Origin: DSWT01 sp036845725 | GTDB taxonomy: Bacteria; Chloroflexota; Anaerolineae; B4-G1; SLSP01 | Length of the DNA: 64,000 bases | Direction of reading: 5' to 3' | Assembly (NCBI GenBank): GCA_036845725.1 | Contig: DAIUDK010000007.1 | Location: forward strand, 7,377-71,376 | Shown here: positions 35,392 through 43,680 of the stretch, piece after piece | Numbering within the stretch: the first letter of the stretch is position 1 | Layout of the letters: the number at the start of each line of letters is the position of its first letter | The notes under the pieces: model-generated | Told to the model about the DNA's origin: nothing | Database searches by the model: none | What the model saw: the letters and a program-made list of their open reading frames with translations, nothing else | Position numbers and translations under genes: made by a program

Positions 35392-35997
35392 ATGAACACA
35401 TCACGTTTCGGCATCCTCGGCGGCTCCTTCGATCCTCCGCACTACGGACATCTGGCCCTGGCGGAGACAGCGCGCGTGCAACTGGAACTGTCGCGTGTCC
35501 TGTTCGTTCCGGCCGGCGAACCGCCGCACAAACGCAACCGGCCAATGTCCTCTGCCGAGGATCGCACTGCGATGACCGCCGCCGCCATTGCGGATAATCC
35601 CGCCTTCGAACTCTCCCGCGTGGACCTCGAACGCCCTGGCCCGCACTATACGGTGGAGATGTTAGCCTTGCTGCGAGTACAGTCTCCTGAGGTTGCCGAG
35701 TGGTTTTTCCTGCTCGGTGAAGACGCGCTCCGCGACCTGCCCCTCTGGCGCGATCCCCAGGGCATCCTGGAGCAAGCGTCGCTGGCGGTGATGCCGCGGA
35801 TGGGCCAGCACGTCGACCTGGCCGAACTCGTCGCAGCGCTGCCACCTCTGGCGGAACGGCTGGTATGCCTTGACATCCCGCCGGTCGATTTCTCCGCCAC
35901 TGACCTGCGCCGCCGCGTCCGTGAGGGCCTGCCCCTGCGCTACCTCGTCCCTCCACCCGTCGAGGCCTACATCCACGCGCACGGACTCTACCGGTAA
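35392..35997 (+). CDS. nadD: Nicotinate-nucleotide adenylyltransferase
   Basis: 201 residues, normal NadD size. The nucleotidyltransferase signature GILGGSFDPPHYGHL starts the protein, and the C-terminal FSATDLRRRVREGLPLRYLVP corresponds to the ISxTxxR ATP-binding motif. It joins ATP and nicotinate mononucleotide to form deamido-NAD in NAD synthesis. No ribosome site precedes the ATG at 35392, since the repeat runs right up to it; this may mean weak or leaderless translation. It is separated from neighbours by repeats on both sides. Confidence 0.94.
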   Translation: MNTSRFGILGGSFDPPHYGHLALAETARVQLELSRVLFVPAGEPPHKRNRPMSSAEDRTAMTAAAIADNPAFELSRVDLERPGPHYTVEMLALLRVQSPEVAEWFFLLGEDALRDLPLWRDPQGILEQASLAVMPRMGQHVDLAELVAALPPLAERLVCLDIPPVDFSATDLRRRVREGLPLRYLVPPPVEAYIHAHGLYR

Positions 35998-36092
35998 ATG
36001 GGCAAATGGGCGAATCAGCGAGTGAGCAAGAATCATCCTGTTCCGTACTTCTTACTTCCTACCTATTTCTCATTCCCCATCTTTGTGGTACA
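35998..36092. repeat. Degenerate heptad-like repeat after nadD
   Basis: AAATGGGC occurs twice at 35997-36012 in a run with GCGAATCAGCGAGTGAGC, then on the other arm TACTTCT, TACTTCC, TACCTAT (about 36047-36067) and TCTCATTCCCCATC. It resembles the arrays at 29718 and 35333. No gene is seen. Confidence 0.5.
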
Positions 36093-36142
36093 TTTGGGGC
36101 AGCCTGGCAATCAGGCAATTCTTTAGTGGGAGAACGCGTACA

Positions 36143-37864
36143 ATGCGCCGTTTTTGGTTTTTATTGTTAATGCTTGCACTCCTGTCTGTCCTGCTGAGCG
36201 GGTGCTCAGAGGCCGAGGATTTGCTTGGGTTGGTGATCCAGCCGAAAGAGGAGGAGGGACTTCCGTCGGCCTTTATCGCGCCGACGCCGGAAGCGACTTT
36301 TCCGCCGCAGATGACGACAATGGCGCGTATGCTCGCGCGTGGGGAAATCGTGGTCGGTGTGCGCTACGATCTGGAGCCACTCTCCTACATCACGGGCAAC
36401 AGCGAGTTGGTCGGGTTGGAGATCGATTTAGCCCGCGAACTGGCCCGCCGCTGGCTTGGCAATCCTGATGCAGTACGTTTCCGCCAGGTGCGCTCCGATT
36501 CGGCGTTTCAGCATCTCGCCAATGGCACAGTCGACATTGTGCTGGCGGGTGTCATTCACACGCAGGAGATGGAGAACCAGGCCGATTTCAGCCCGGCGTA
36601 TTTTATGGACGGTCTTGCCTTCCTGACATTTCCCGAGCTGAATATCCAGGACCTTACCGGTTTGCAGGACCGCCACATCGGCGTGGTGACGTGGACCGGC
36701 AGCCGCGCCACGATCGACACGACGGTGCCGGTTTCCAAAACCTTCGTTGCCTATGACAACTTTTTCGACGCCATCGAAGCGCTGCGCACGCGTGAGATCG
36801 ACATCTACGGCGACATGCGCCACCGACTGGAACGTGCCCGCCGCCTGGTCGCGGGGACGGTGGTCGTGGCGCAGACGACGTGGGAACCCATGGCGATGGC
36901 TTACCGTCAGGACGACCCCTTCTTCGCCAATCTGGTGACATTGACATTCCAGGACATGGCCATGGATGGTACGCGCGACGCCCTTTACGTGAATTGGCTG
37001 CCAGGCGTTTCGCCGCCGAGTCCCAGTCTATTGCCTGGCAGTGCACCGGCTCCCATGCCCACCGAGACACCGCAACAGCTTTCCACATTGGATATACTGG
37101 CGCGCATTCGTGGGCGTGGATCGTTGGCGGTGGGTTATTTCACCGACCGTTGGCCTTACAGTGGCAATCGCGCCGATGGTGTGCCTACCGGCTTCGAGGT
37201 GCGGCTGGTCGAGCGTATTACTGAGCAGTGGCTCGGCAGCCGTCAGGTTGTCACCTTCGTCCCTGTGACCGAAATCGATGCCTTCACCCGACTGGCACAG
37301 GGCGAGGTGGATATGCTTATTGGGAACTGGATCCATACTCGCGAAGCCGAGTTGCAAGTCGATTTCTCGCTCCAGATTATCGATGATGGGGTTAGCATTT
37401 TCTCGCTGGCTGCCGCGCCGGTAGCGGATTTGGCGGCACTGGGCGGGCGACCGGCGGGTGTGCTGGCGGGATCGGAAGGGGAGCGCGTGTTGCCCGGCCT
37501 GGCCCAGGCGGCTGGCGTGGGCCTCTCGACTGTGCAGTATGCGGATGTTGCAGGCGCTATTGCAGGGCTGCAGCAAGGCGAAGTGGCCGCGGTTGTGGCG
37601 GAACGGCGCGCGCTGCTGGAGATCCTTTTCACACAACCTGGGTTTGCGATGACGGACCAGCGTTATACCTACCGGCCGGTTGCCATCGTCCTGCCGCAGG
37701 GGGACTCTGTCTACCGTGATCTGGTGAATTTGACATTGGCATCGTTGCAAGCAGACGGTTCGTATCAGGAATTGTACAGTGTGTGGTTCGACGATCCCGT
37801 TCCCATGCTGGACGTCCGGCCCGGTCATCCGGCAGTGCCGTTGGTGATCACATCGGGGCAATGA
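36143..37864 (+). CDS. Lipoprotein with two tandem family-3 solute-binding domains
   Basis: 573 residues. Signal peptide with lipobox LLSGC (Cys near residue 21), so membrane-anchored outside the cell. Two SBP_bac_3 modules follow: about 60-290 (ARGEIVVGVRYDLEPLSYI... LVGLEIDLARELARRWLG ... GTVDIVLAGVIHTQEME) and about 325-565 (GRGSLAVGYFTDRWPYSG ... GFEVRLVERITEQWLG ... GEVDMLIGNWIHTREAE). The linker is Pro-rich. Such domains bind polar amino acids and deliver them to ABC transporters or act as sensor modules. No permease or ATPase genes adjoin it, so it may be an orphan or sensory protein. ATG at 36143 with GGGAG upstream. Confidence 0.85.
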   Translation: MRRFWFLLLMLALLSVLLSGCSEAEDLLGLVIQPKEEEGLPSAFIAPTPEATFPPQMTTMARMLARGEIVVGVRYDLEPLSYITGNSELVGLEIDLARELARRWLGNPDAVRFRQVRSDSAFQHLANGTVDIVLAGVIHTQEMENQADFSPAYFMDGLAFLTFPELNIQDLTGLQDRHIGVVTWTGSRATIDTTVPVSKTFVAYDNFFDAIEALRTREIDIYGDMRHRLERARRLVAGTVVVAQTTWEPMAMAYRQDDPFFANLVTLTFQDMAMDGTRDALYVNWLPGVSPPSPSLLPGSAPAPMPTETPQQLSTLDILARIRGRGSLAVGYFTDRWPYSGNRADGVPTGFEVRLVERITEQWLGSRQVVTFVPVTEIDAFTRLAQGEVDMLIGNWIHTREAELQVDFSLQIIDDGVSIFSLAAAPVADLAALGGRPAGVLAGSEGERVLPGLAQAAGVGLSTVQYADVAGAIAGLQQGEVAAVVAERRALLEILFTQPGFAMTDQRYTYRPVAIVLPQGDSVYRDLVNLTLASLQADGSYQELYSVWFDDPVPMLDVRPGHPAVPLVITSGQ

Positions 37865-37916
37865 CGCGCCGAATCTGTCAGGCATGGATGAGAAAAAGCG
37901 CATCTTTTGCATAAAA

Positions 37917-37944
37917 TTGCCGTCTACAGAAACTCGCCTATAAT
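37917..37944 (+). promoter_or_regulatory. Putative sigma-70 promoter of the S1 protein gene
   Basis: TTGCCG (37917-37922), a 16-base spacer and TATAAT (37939-37944), 36 bases before the start codon at 37980. Confidence 0.65.
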
Positions 37945-37979
37945 AAGAGGTGAGATTTTATCACGGCCAGGAGAATTCA

Positions 37980-39266
37980 ATGATGAAGGGAACCGCCTCG
38001 GAGGCAGGCGTTGACCAGGATGCCATGAGTGTGCTGTTGGATCAGTATATGGAGACCAATGAGTATCACCGTGGCGACGTGGTCGAAGGTGTGATTGCAT
38101 CTGTCAATGCGAAAACGATTCTCATCGACATCGGGGGAAAATGTGATGCCATCGTTCATCCCCGCGAAGTAGAAAGGATGATGCCCAATGATCTCTGTGC
38201 CCTGAAGCCGGGTCAGGGCGTGAGCGTCTACGTTATCGAAAAGAGCGAAGAGGATGACACGATGCTGGTATCGTTGACGCGGGCAGCGCAGCAGAACGAT
38301 TGGGACCGTGCGCGTAAACTGTTGCGGAGCGAGGAGCCGGTTCCCCTGCCGGTGGTCGACATCAACAAAGGTGGCGTGATCGTGCGCCTGGGACGGCTGC
38401 GAGGCTTTGTGCCTGGCTCACAGTTGTTATCGAATTGGCGTGTTCATCAAGGCGAGAACGAGTCTGAGCAACGCTGGGAAGCATTGCTCGGCCAGACCCT
38501 GACTTTGTGCGTCATTGAGGTCACACCGGAACGCAACCGGTTGATCCTTTCCGAACGCCGCGCGGCGGATAGCAAGGTTGTCAAACGCCGTATTCTGGAA
38601 AAGCTCAATGTCGGGACCGTGGCGCGTGGCGTCATCAACAACGTGGTGCCTTTCGGAGCGTTCGTCAATGTCAACGGTGTGGACGGTCTGTTACACATCT
38701 CCGAACTCTCCTGGAAGCGTGTCACTCGGCCGCAGGAGCTCGTGCAGGTCGGCCAGGAACTGGATGTCTACATCCTGGACATCGATTTGGAACAGGAACG
38801 GCTAGGGTTGAGTCTTAAACGACTGGTCGCCGACCCCTGGGAAAGCTTGGGCGACGTTTATCAGGAAGACGATCTGGTCGAAGCCACCATTGTCAACCTG
38901 ACAACGTTCGGCGCGTTTGCCGCTCTGGTCGATAAACCAGAAATCGAAGGGTTGATCCATATTTCGGAATTGGCCGACCACCAGGTTGCGCGTCCACAGG
39001 ATGTGGTCAAGATTGGCGAACGCTACACCGTAAAAATCATCTCATTGCAGCCGAGTGAACGGCGTATCGCCTTCAGTGTGAAACAGGCTAAACCGGTGCC
39101 GCCGGCGGCGGCGACTCCGGAAACGGCGATATTTGAAGTGGCAGTTGCCGAAGCGATTGTAGAAGAGGCAACAGCGGAGGAAGTTGTCGTAACGGCGGAC
39201 GAGTCAGTTAGCGGAAGTGTCGTTGAAGTTCAGTCAGAGGTTGCGGCGCAACTGGATACTGCATAA
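37980..39266 (+). CDS. rpsA: Ribosomal protein S1 homologue with four S1 domains
   Basis: 428 residues with four OB-fold S1 domains: about 28-98 (GDVVEGVIASVNAKTILIDIGG), 112-185 (divergent, VVDINKGGVIVRLGRLRGFVPGSQL), 200-275 (GTVARGVINNVVPFGAFVNVNGVDGLLHISELSW) and 290-365 (VEATIVNLTTFGAFAALVDKPEIEGLIHISELAD). The C-terminal tail is rich in Ala, Glu and Val. It should help mRNA bind the 30S subunit. Four domains rather than six is common outside Proteobacteria. ATG at 37980, with AGGAG 6 bases upstream, is preferred over the upstream in-frame ATG at 37950. It has its own promoter and terminator. Confidence 0.92.
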   Translation: MMKGTASEAGVDQDAMSVLLDQYMETNEYHRGDVVEGVIASVNAKTILIDIGGKCDAIVHPREVERMMPNDLCALKPGQGVSVYVIEKSEEDDTMLVSLTRAAQQNDWDRARKLLRSEEPVPLPVVDINKGGVIVRLGRLRGFVPGSQLLSNWRVHQGENESEQRWEALLGQTLTLCVIEVTPERNRLILSERRAADSKVVKRRILEKLNVGTVARGVINNVVPFGAFVNVNGVDGLLHISELSWKRVTRPQELVQVGQELDVYILDIDLEQERLGLSLKRLVADPWESLGDVYQEDDLVEATIVNLTTFGAFAALVDKPEIEGLIHISELADHQVARPQDVVKIGERYTVKIISLQPSERRIAFSVKQAKPVPPAAATPETAIFEVAVAEAIVEEATAEEVVVTADESVSGSVVEVQSEVAAQLDTA

Positions 39267-39330
39267 CCCTGGATAATCCAGATAATCCTTTGCCCCTCGC
39301 GGTTTGGCAAGCGCGATGGCAGAGATGTAC

Positions 39331-39358
39331 AGCCCCGGTATCTTGCCGGGGCTTTTGT
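39331..39358 (+). terminator. Rho-independent terminator after rpsA
   Basis: AGCCCCGG (39331-39338) and CCGGGGCT (39346-39353) form a perfect 8-bp stem over a 7-base loop, followed by TTTGTG. Confidence 0.9.
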
Positions 39359-39387
39359 GATCCTAAACTGAAAGGCGTTGATTCACG

Positions 39388-39834
39388 ATGACAAACGATA
39401 ACCCAGGCCACGTATGTCCTTATTGCGAAACGCTCAATGATCAGGATGCCAGCTTCTGTCGCAAGTGCGGTGTCGCTCTCACGCGGCATTGCCCGTACTG
39501 CGACACTGTCAACTGGATCGATGACGAACACTGCGTTCAGTGCGGCGCGGCCCTGGACATTCTGGAGTGGATTATCCGGCGCGACAACCTGGGCGTGGCA
39601 GGTCGGCTCAACGAGCAGATGGACGCGGCCGGGCAAATCAAGGCTGTCGAAACGGCCGCTTCACAGGCGCGTATGGAACGTATGTTGGAAGAAGAACGTG
39701 AAATGCGTGAGGCCCTGCGCCTGCGCCTGATTGAACAAAAAGCGCAGGAGAAGAAAGTCCTAACGATTGTCTTATCTATCGCGGGCGTTCTTCTGTTCGT
39801 CATGCTGATTGTGGCATTGATCATGGGACTCTAG
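39388..39834 (+). CDS. Double zinc-ribbon protein with coiled coil and C-terminal membrane anchor
   Basis: 148 residues. Two zinc ribbons: CPYCETLNDQDASFCRKCG (10-28) and CPYCDTVNWIDDEHCVQCG (36-54). A charged helical stretch with heptad-like spacing follows (about 85-120, RMERMLEEEREMREALRLRL), then one hydrophobic helix at the C-terminus (VLTIVLSIAGVLLFVMLIVALIMGL). The layout is that of a tail-anchored membrane protein presenting zinc ribbons to the cytoplasm. Function unknown. It stands alone between the rpsA terminator and the AmmeMemoRadiSam genes. Confidence 0.8.
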   Translation: MTNDNPGHVCPYCETLNDQDASFCRKCGVALTRHCPYCDTVNWIDDEHCVQCGAALDILEWIIRRDNLGVAGRLNEQMDAAGQIKAVETAASQARMERMLEEEREMREALRLRLIEQKAQEKKVLTIVLSIAGVLLFVMLIVALIMGL

Positions 39835-39895
39835 CGACTCATATCGCAAGGCTACCTGACCAACGACTACCTGACTACCTCCAAAGGAGTAGCGT

Positions 39896-40918
39896 ATGTT
39901 GAAAGAAGCTGAACTTTTCCGTATATTGAAAGATCAAGCCGTACAATGCCGTGTCTGCGAGCATTACTGCACCTTGCATCCCGGAGATTGGGGCAAATGC
40001 GGCGTCCGCGTCAACCGCGAGGGTAAAATCTACCTCGCCGTTTATGGCAGTGCTGTCGCCGCTCACGTCGATCCGATCGAGAAAAAGCCCTTGTTCCACT
40101 TTCTCCCCGGCAGCCGCGCGTTCTCGATCGGGACGTATGGGTGTAATATGCGCTGCGCGTGGTGCCAGAACTGGCAAATCTCCCAGATTCGCCAGGTGGA
40201 TACGCGGCGCAATACCGTGGGGGAAGCCTTACCGCCGGAAGCTGTGGTCGAAGCCGCGTTGCAAAGTCACAGCGAAACCATCGCCTACACCTACAACGAG
40301 CCGACTGTCTTCTTCGAGTACACCTACGATACGGCCAGGCTGGCCCACGAACACGGCCTCAAAAACGTCTACGTCTCCAACGGCTTTATGTCGCCCGAAA
40401 CGTTGGAACGCCTCGCGCCCTATCTCGATGCCATCAACGTCGATCTCAAAGGCTTCACGAACGAACTATACGAGCAGTATGCGGGCGCGCGGCTCGATCC
40501 GGTCAAGCGCAACATCGCCGCCATTGCCCGCGAGACCGACATCTGGATCGAGGTGACGACGCTGGTGATCCCTGGCCTCAACGATTCGGACGAGGAATTG
40601 CGGGCAACAGCCACGTGGCTGGCGAAGGTCAACCTGGAGATCCCCTGGCATTTGAGCGCGTTCCACCCCGACTACCAGATGCTCAACCGTTCCCGCACCC
40701 CCAACGCCACACTCGAAAGGGCATACGCCATCGGCAAGGCCGCCGGACTGCGCTACATTTACCTGGGCAACGTGTTGGATTCCAAGCACGAAAGCACAAT
40801 TTGTCCAGCCTGTGACACCGTATTAGTGCAACGTTATGGATACAATACCCGCGAGCATTGGATGACGCCGGGCGTGTGTCCCACGTGTAACACGCGGATT
40901 CCTGGTATCTGGAGTTAA
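39896..40918 (+). CDS. amrS: AmmeMemoRadiSam system radical SAM enzyme
   Basis: 340 residues. The radical-SAM cluster motif is YGCNMRCAWCQNW (C-x3-C-x2-C). An N-terminal cysteine set precedes it (VQCRVCEHYCTLHPGDWGKCGVR), and a C-terminal zinc-like set closes the protein (CPACDTVL ... CPTCNTRIPG). This matches the enzyme of the conserved three-gene AmmeMemoRadiSam set, related to pyruvate-formate-lyase-activating enzymes. The chemistry is undetermined in the literature known to me. AAAGGAG lies 8 bases before the ATG. The next gene begins 11 bases after its stop. Confidence 0.93.
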   Translation: MLKEAELFRILKDQAVQCRVCEHYCTLHPGDWGKCGVRVNREGKIYLAVYGSAVAAHVDPIEKKPLFHFLPGSRAFSIGTYGCNMRCAWCQNWQISQIRQVDTRRNTVGEALPPEAVVEAALQSHSETIAYTYNEPTVFFEYTYDTARLAHEHGLKNVYVSNGFMSPETLERLAPYLDAINVDLKGFTNELYEQYAGARLDPVKRNIAAIARETDIWIEVTTLVIPGLNDSDEELRATATWLAKVNLEIPWHLSAFHPDYQMLNRSRTPNATLERAYAIGKAAGLRYIYLGNVLDSKHESTICPACDTVLVQRYGYNTREHWMTPGVCPTCNTRIPGIWS

Positions 40919-40929
40919 GGAGAATTGCC

Positions 40930-41733
40930 ATGACTGAAACGATAAGACCCGCTGCCGTCGCCGGGATGTTTTACCCGGATATCCCAAATGTGCTGCAGAA
41001 GGCCGTCACCGAGTATCTGGATCAGGCCAACCCGCCGCCGCTACCGCACGTGCGCGCCGTGATTGTGCCACACGCCGGCTACGTGTACTCCGGGCCGGTC
41101 GCCGCTTTTGCCTACAAGGCGCTGCTCAACCGCGCCACACCACCCAAGCGCATCTATGTGATGGGGCCATCCCATCGCGTGTGGTTTGTGGGTGTGGCGC
41201 TGGCGGACTATGTCGCCTTCGATACGCCCTTCGGCGCGCATCCGTTGGATGGCGAGAAAATCCACGCGTTAGTCGATGCCGGCGCGCCCTTTGCCGCGTT
41301 CAATGTCGCCCACGCGCAAGAGCACAGCCTCGAAGTTCAGTTTCCCTTTCTGCGCGTCACGTTTCCCGACGTGCCTGTGGTGCCGCTGCTCTTCGGCGAT
41401 GTGGACCCGCTCGTTGTAGGCCGGAAGTTGGATCAAGTCCTTGAGCCGGACGATGTCATCGTCGTCAGTTCCGATCTGAGCCACTTTCACGACAACCGGA
41501 CGGCGCACACACTCGATCACCAATTCCTGGATGCGGTGCTCAATGGCGATCAGCGCGGAGCGGCGCGCGGCGAAGCCTGCGGGCAAGCGCCGACACTCGC
41601 GTTGATGTTGTTGGCGGATGAGTACGGCTGGCAGCCCCACCTGCTGGACTACCGCACCTCCGGCGACATCACCGGCGACACGCGACGCGTGGTTGGATAC
41701 GCTTCCGTTGGTTATGAGGAGGCCCCACGATGA
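40930..41733 (+). CDS. amrB: AmmeMemoRadiSam system protein B (MEMO1 family)
   Basis: 267 residues. MEMO family motifs: RPAAVAGMFYPDIP, VIVPHAGYVYSGPVAAFAYKAL, AQEHSLEVQFPFL and VVSSDLSHFHDN. These carry the conserved His and acidic residues of the LigB-dioxygenase-like pocket, which binds iron or copper in human MEMO1. Its stop overlaps the start of the next gene (ATGA at 41730-41733), so the two are translationally coupled. Probably a metal-dependent oxygenase-like or binding partner of the radical SAM enzyme; the reaction is unknown. Confidence 0.94.
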   Translation: MTETIRPAAVAGMFYPDIPNVLQKAVTEYLDQANPPPLPHVRAVIVPHAGYVYSGPVAAFAYKALLNRATPPKRIYVMGPSHRVWFVGVALADYVAFDTPFGAHPLDGEKIHALVDAGAPFAAFNVAHAQEHSLEVQFPFLRVTFPDVPVVPLLFGDVDPLVVGRKLDQVLEPDDVIVVSSDLSHFHDNRTAHTLDHQFLDAVLNGDQRGAARGEACGQAPTLALMLLADEYGWQPHLLDYRTSGDITGDTRRVVGYASVGYEEAPR

Positions 41734-42302
41734 CCGCCGCTCCTTTGACGCAAGAGGAGGGCCACTACCTCCTCACGTTGGCCCGTGCGACGATTGTGGA
41801 AGCCGCGGGCGCCAAATCGCCAACCGCTTTACCCGCCCCGCCGCCTCGGCTCACCGCACCTGGCGCGGCGTTCGTCACCTTGCGCACGCGGTGCGGCGAT
41901 CTGCGGGGCTGCATTGGCTCGTTGGAGGCGCGCCGCCCCCTCGTCGAGGACGTGCGCGAGAACGCCATCGCTGCCGCCTTCCGCGACCCGCGTTTCTCAC
42001 CGGTCAAGGCCACCGAGCTGGCGAACCTCGTCGTCGAAGTCTCGGTACTGACCGCGCCGGAGCGGCTAGACTTCGACGGGCCGGACGACCTCTTGCACAA
42101 GCTGCGCCCCAACATCGATGGCGTGCTCATCGAACGTGGCTGGAACCGGGCCACGTTCCTGCCGCAGGTGTGGGAGCAATTGCCGTCGCCGGAAGATTTC
42201 CTCGGCAACCTGTGCTACAAGGCCGGGCTGCCGCCCAACGCCTGGCGCTGGCCCGATCTCGAAGTCTCGATTTATCAGGTAGAGAAGTTTGAAGAAGAAT
42301 GA
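41730..42302 (+). CDS. amrA: AmmeMemoRadiSam system protein A (AMMECR1 family)
   Basis: 190 residues. AMMECR1 core with the signature FVTLRTRCGDLRGCIGSLEARRPLVEDV, AAFRDPRFSPV and VSVLTAPERL; then WNRATFLPQVWEQLPSPEDFLGNLCYKAGL. The LRGCIG motif with its invariant Cys is intact. AMMECR1 proteins occur from archaea to humans, yet their activity is unknown. Co-translation with the MEMO gene and co-transcription with the radical SAM gene make this a complete set. Confidence 0.94.
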   Translation: MTAAPLTQEEGHYLLTLARATIVEAAGAKSPTALPAPPPRLTAPGAAFVTLRTRCGDLRGCIGSLEARRPLVEDVRENAIAAAFRDPRFSPVKATELANLVVEVSVLTAPERLDFDGPDDLLHKLRPNIDGVLIERGWNRATFLPQVWEQLPSPEDFLGNLCYKAGLPPNAWRWPDLEVSIYQVEKFEEE

Positions 42303-42430
42303 GATCTAGTGTGCAACCTTCCTCCCATGTGTGCGTATAAAACATAGAAACAGCTTGTGGGGGTTTGGGGAATTCCCAGATTTGTACACCTTCGCAAGGT
42401 TGAGAGACAGAAGATAAAAAGGGAGGAACA

Positions 42431-42931
42431 ATGAATACCGAAAAAGAATTCTACAACGTAACGCCGGAACCCGCCGAGGACTCGAACGCGGTCAATCCCG
42501 CCCCGATGCATTCGGCGCCGCAGCCGCTTTCGCCCGCCGACGAGCGCACCTGGGCGATGCTGGCGCACTTGAGCGTCTTGCTCAACCTCGTTACCGGCTT
42601 CTTGGGCGTAGGGGCAGCACTGCTGATTTACCTGATGTACAAGGACCGCTCGCGCTATGTGGCGTACCAGGCAATGCAGTCCTTCCTGATGCAGTTGCTC
42701 TTCTGGGCAGGGGGGGGAGTGTTGATCGGCATCATGTGGGCCGTTGTTGGAGCGCTCAGCGCGATTGTAGTGGGCATCTTCCTTATCCCCATCGCAATGC
42801 TCCTTACGCCGGTTTTGCTAATCTTCCCCCTCATTGCACTGGGGTACGGCATCTACGGCAGCATCGAGACATCCAACGGTAAGGACTTCCGCTATTGGCT
42901 GGTCAGCGACTGGGCGTTGAACCTGATGTAG
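42431..42931 (+). CDS. DUF4870-like small membrane protein
   Basis: 166 residues. A polar N-terminal 40 residues are followed by RTWAMLAHLSVLLNLVTGFLG, the start typical of DUF4870, then YLMYKDRSRYVAYQAMQSFLMQL and three or four membrane helices (about 42-65, 84-110, 112-145). Function of the family is unknown. GGGAGGAA precedes the ATG. The 128-base gap upstream of it holds no clear promoter. The following glycosyltransferase gene starts only 38 bases after its stop, so the two may be cotranscribed. Confidence 0.8.
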   Translation: MNTEKEFYNVTPEPAEDSNAVNPAPMHSAPQPLSPADERTWAMLAHLSVLLNLVTGFLGVGAALLIYLMYKDRSRYVAYQAMQSFLMQLLFWAGGGVLIGIMWAVVGALSAIVVGIFLIPIAMLLTPVLLIFPLIALGYGIYGSIETSNGKDFRYWLVSDWALNLM

Positions 42932-42969
42932 GTCGGGCGTCAGAAGGGCGCACTCCGGCCTGCACTTTG

Positions 42970-43680
42970 ATGGGCGCGCCGGTCCACGACGTGACGATGG
43001 CGGAAACGCTGGCACTCATCGGCCAATGGATCACCGCAGGCGGAACGCATCAAATCGCCACCGTCAACCCGGAATTCTTGATGAAGGCGCGCCGCGATTC
43101 AGACTTTAGGGCGACCCTGCAAAGGGCCGCCCTTTGTATTCCTGATGGAATCGGCGTGTTGTGGGCAGCCAGGATGCGCGGCATAACATTGCGCGAGCGA
43201 GTCGCCGGTTCGGATTTGGTGCCCATGCTTTCGGCAGAAGCGGCACAGCGCGGCTGGCGCGTCTTCTACCTGGGCGCAGCGCCCGGTGTAGCGGAAAAAG
43301 CGGTGGCGATTTTGGCAGCGCGTTATCCGGGGCTAAACGTGGCAGGATGTTACGCCGGTTCGCCCGCGCCGGAAGAAGAAGATGACATCGTGGCACGGGT
43401 ACGCGCTGCGCAGGCCGACATCCTGCTCGTGGCCTACGGCGCGCCGAAGCAGGACTTATGGCTGGATCGCAATTTGGTCCGTACCGGAGCCGCCGTCGGC
43501 ATCGGTGTGGGTGGTTCCTTCGATTTCATTGCTGGGGTATCGCGGCGCGCGCCGCGTTGGATTCAACGTCTCGGGTTGGAGTGGTTTCATCGGCTCGCGC
43601 ACGAGCCGTGGCGCTGGCGGCGGCAATTAGCACTGCCGCACTTCGCGTGGTTGGTCCTCACGCGGCGGGATGCGCCCTAG
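42970..43680 (+). CDS. WecG/TagA/CpsF-family glycosyltransferase
   Basis: 236 residues, normal for GT26. Motifs: TVNPEFLMKARRD, CIPDGIGVLWAARMRG, ERVAGSDLVPMLS, FYLGAAPGVAEKAV, GAPKQDLWLDRN, GVGGSFDFIAG and RRAPRWIQRLGLEWFHRLAHEPWRWRR. The family adds ManNAc-type sugars to polyprenyl-linked intermediates in wall or capsule polymer synthesis, at the inner membrane face through a C-terminal appendage, which is present. Start is uncertain: ATG at 42970 follows an adjoining TTG and has only a weak ribosome site; an in-frame TTG at 42895 would overlap the DUF4870 gene. Its TAG overlaps the stop of the converging HEAT gene. Confidence 0.88.
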   Translation: MGAPVHDVTMAETLALIGQWITAGGTHQIATVNPEFLMKARRDSDFRATLQRAALCIPDGIGVLWAARMRGITLRERVAGSDLVPMLSAEAAQRGWRVFYLGAAPGVAEKAVAILAARYPGLNVAGCYAGSPAPEEEDDIVARVRAAQADILLVAYGAPKQDLWLDRNLVRTGAAVGIGVGGSFDFIAGVSRRAPRWIQRLGLEWFHRLAHEPWRWRRQLALPHFAWLVLTRRDAP

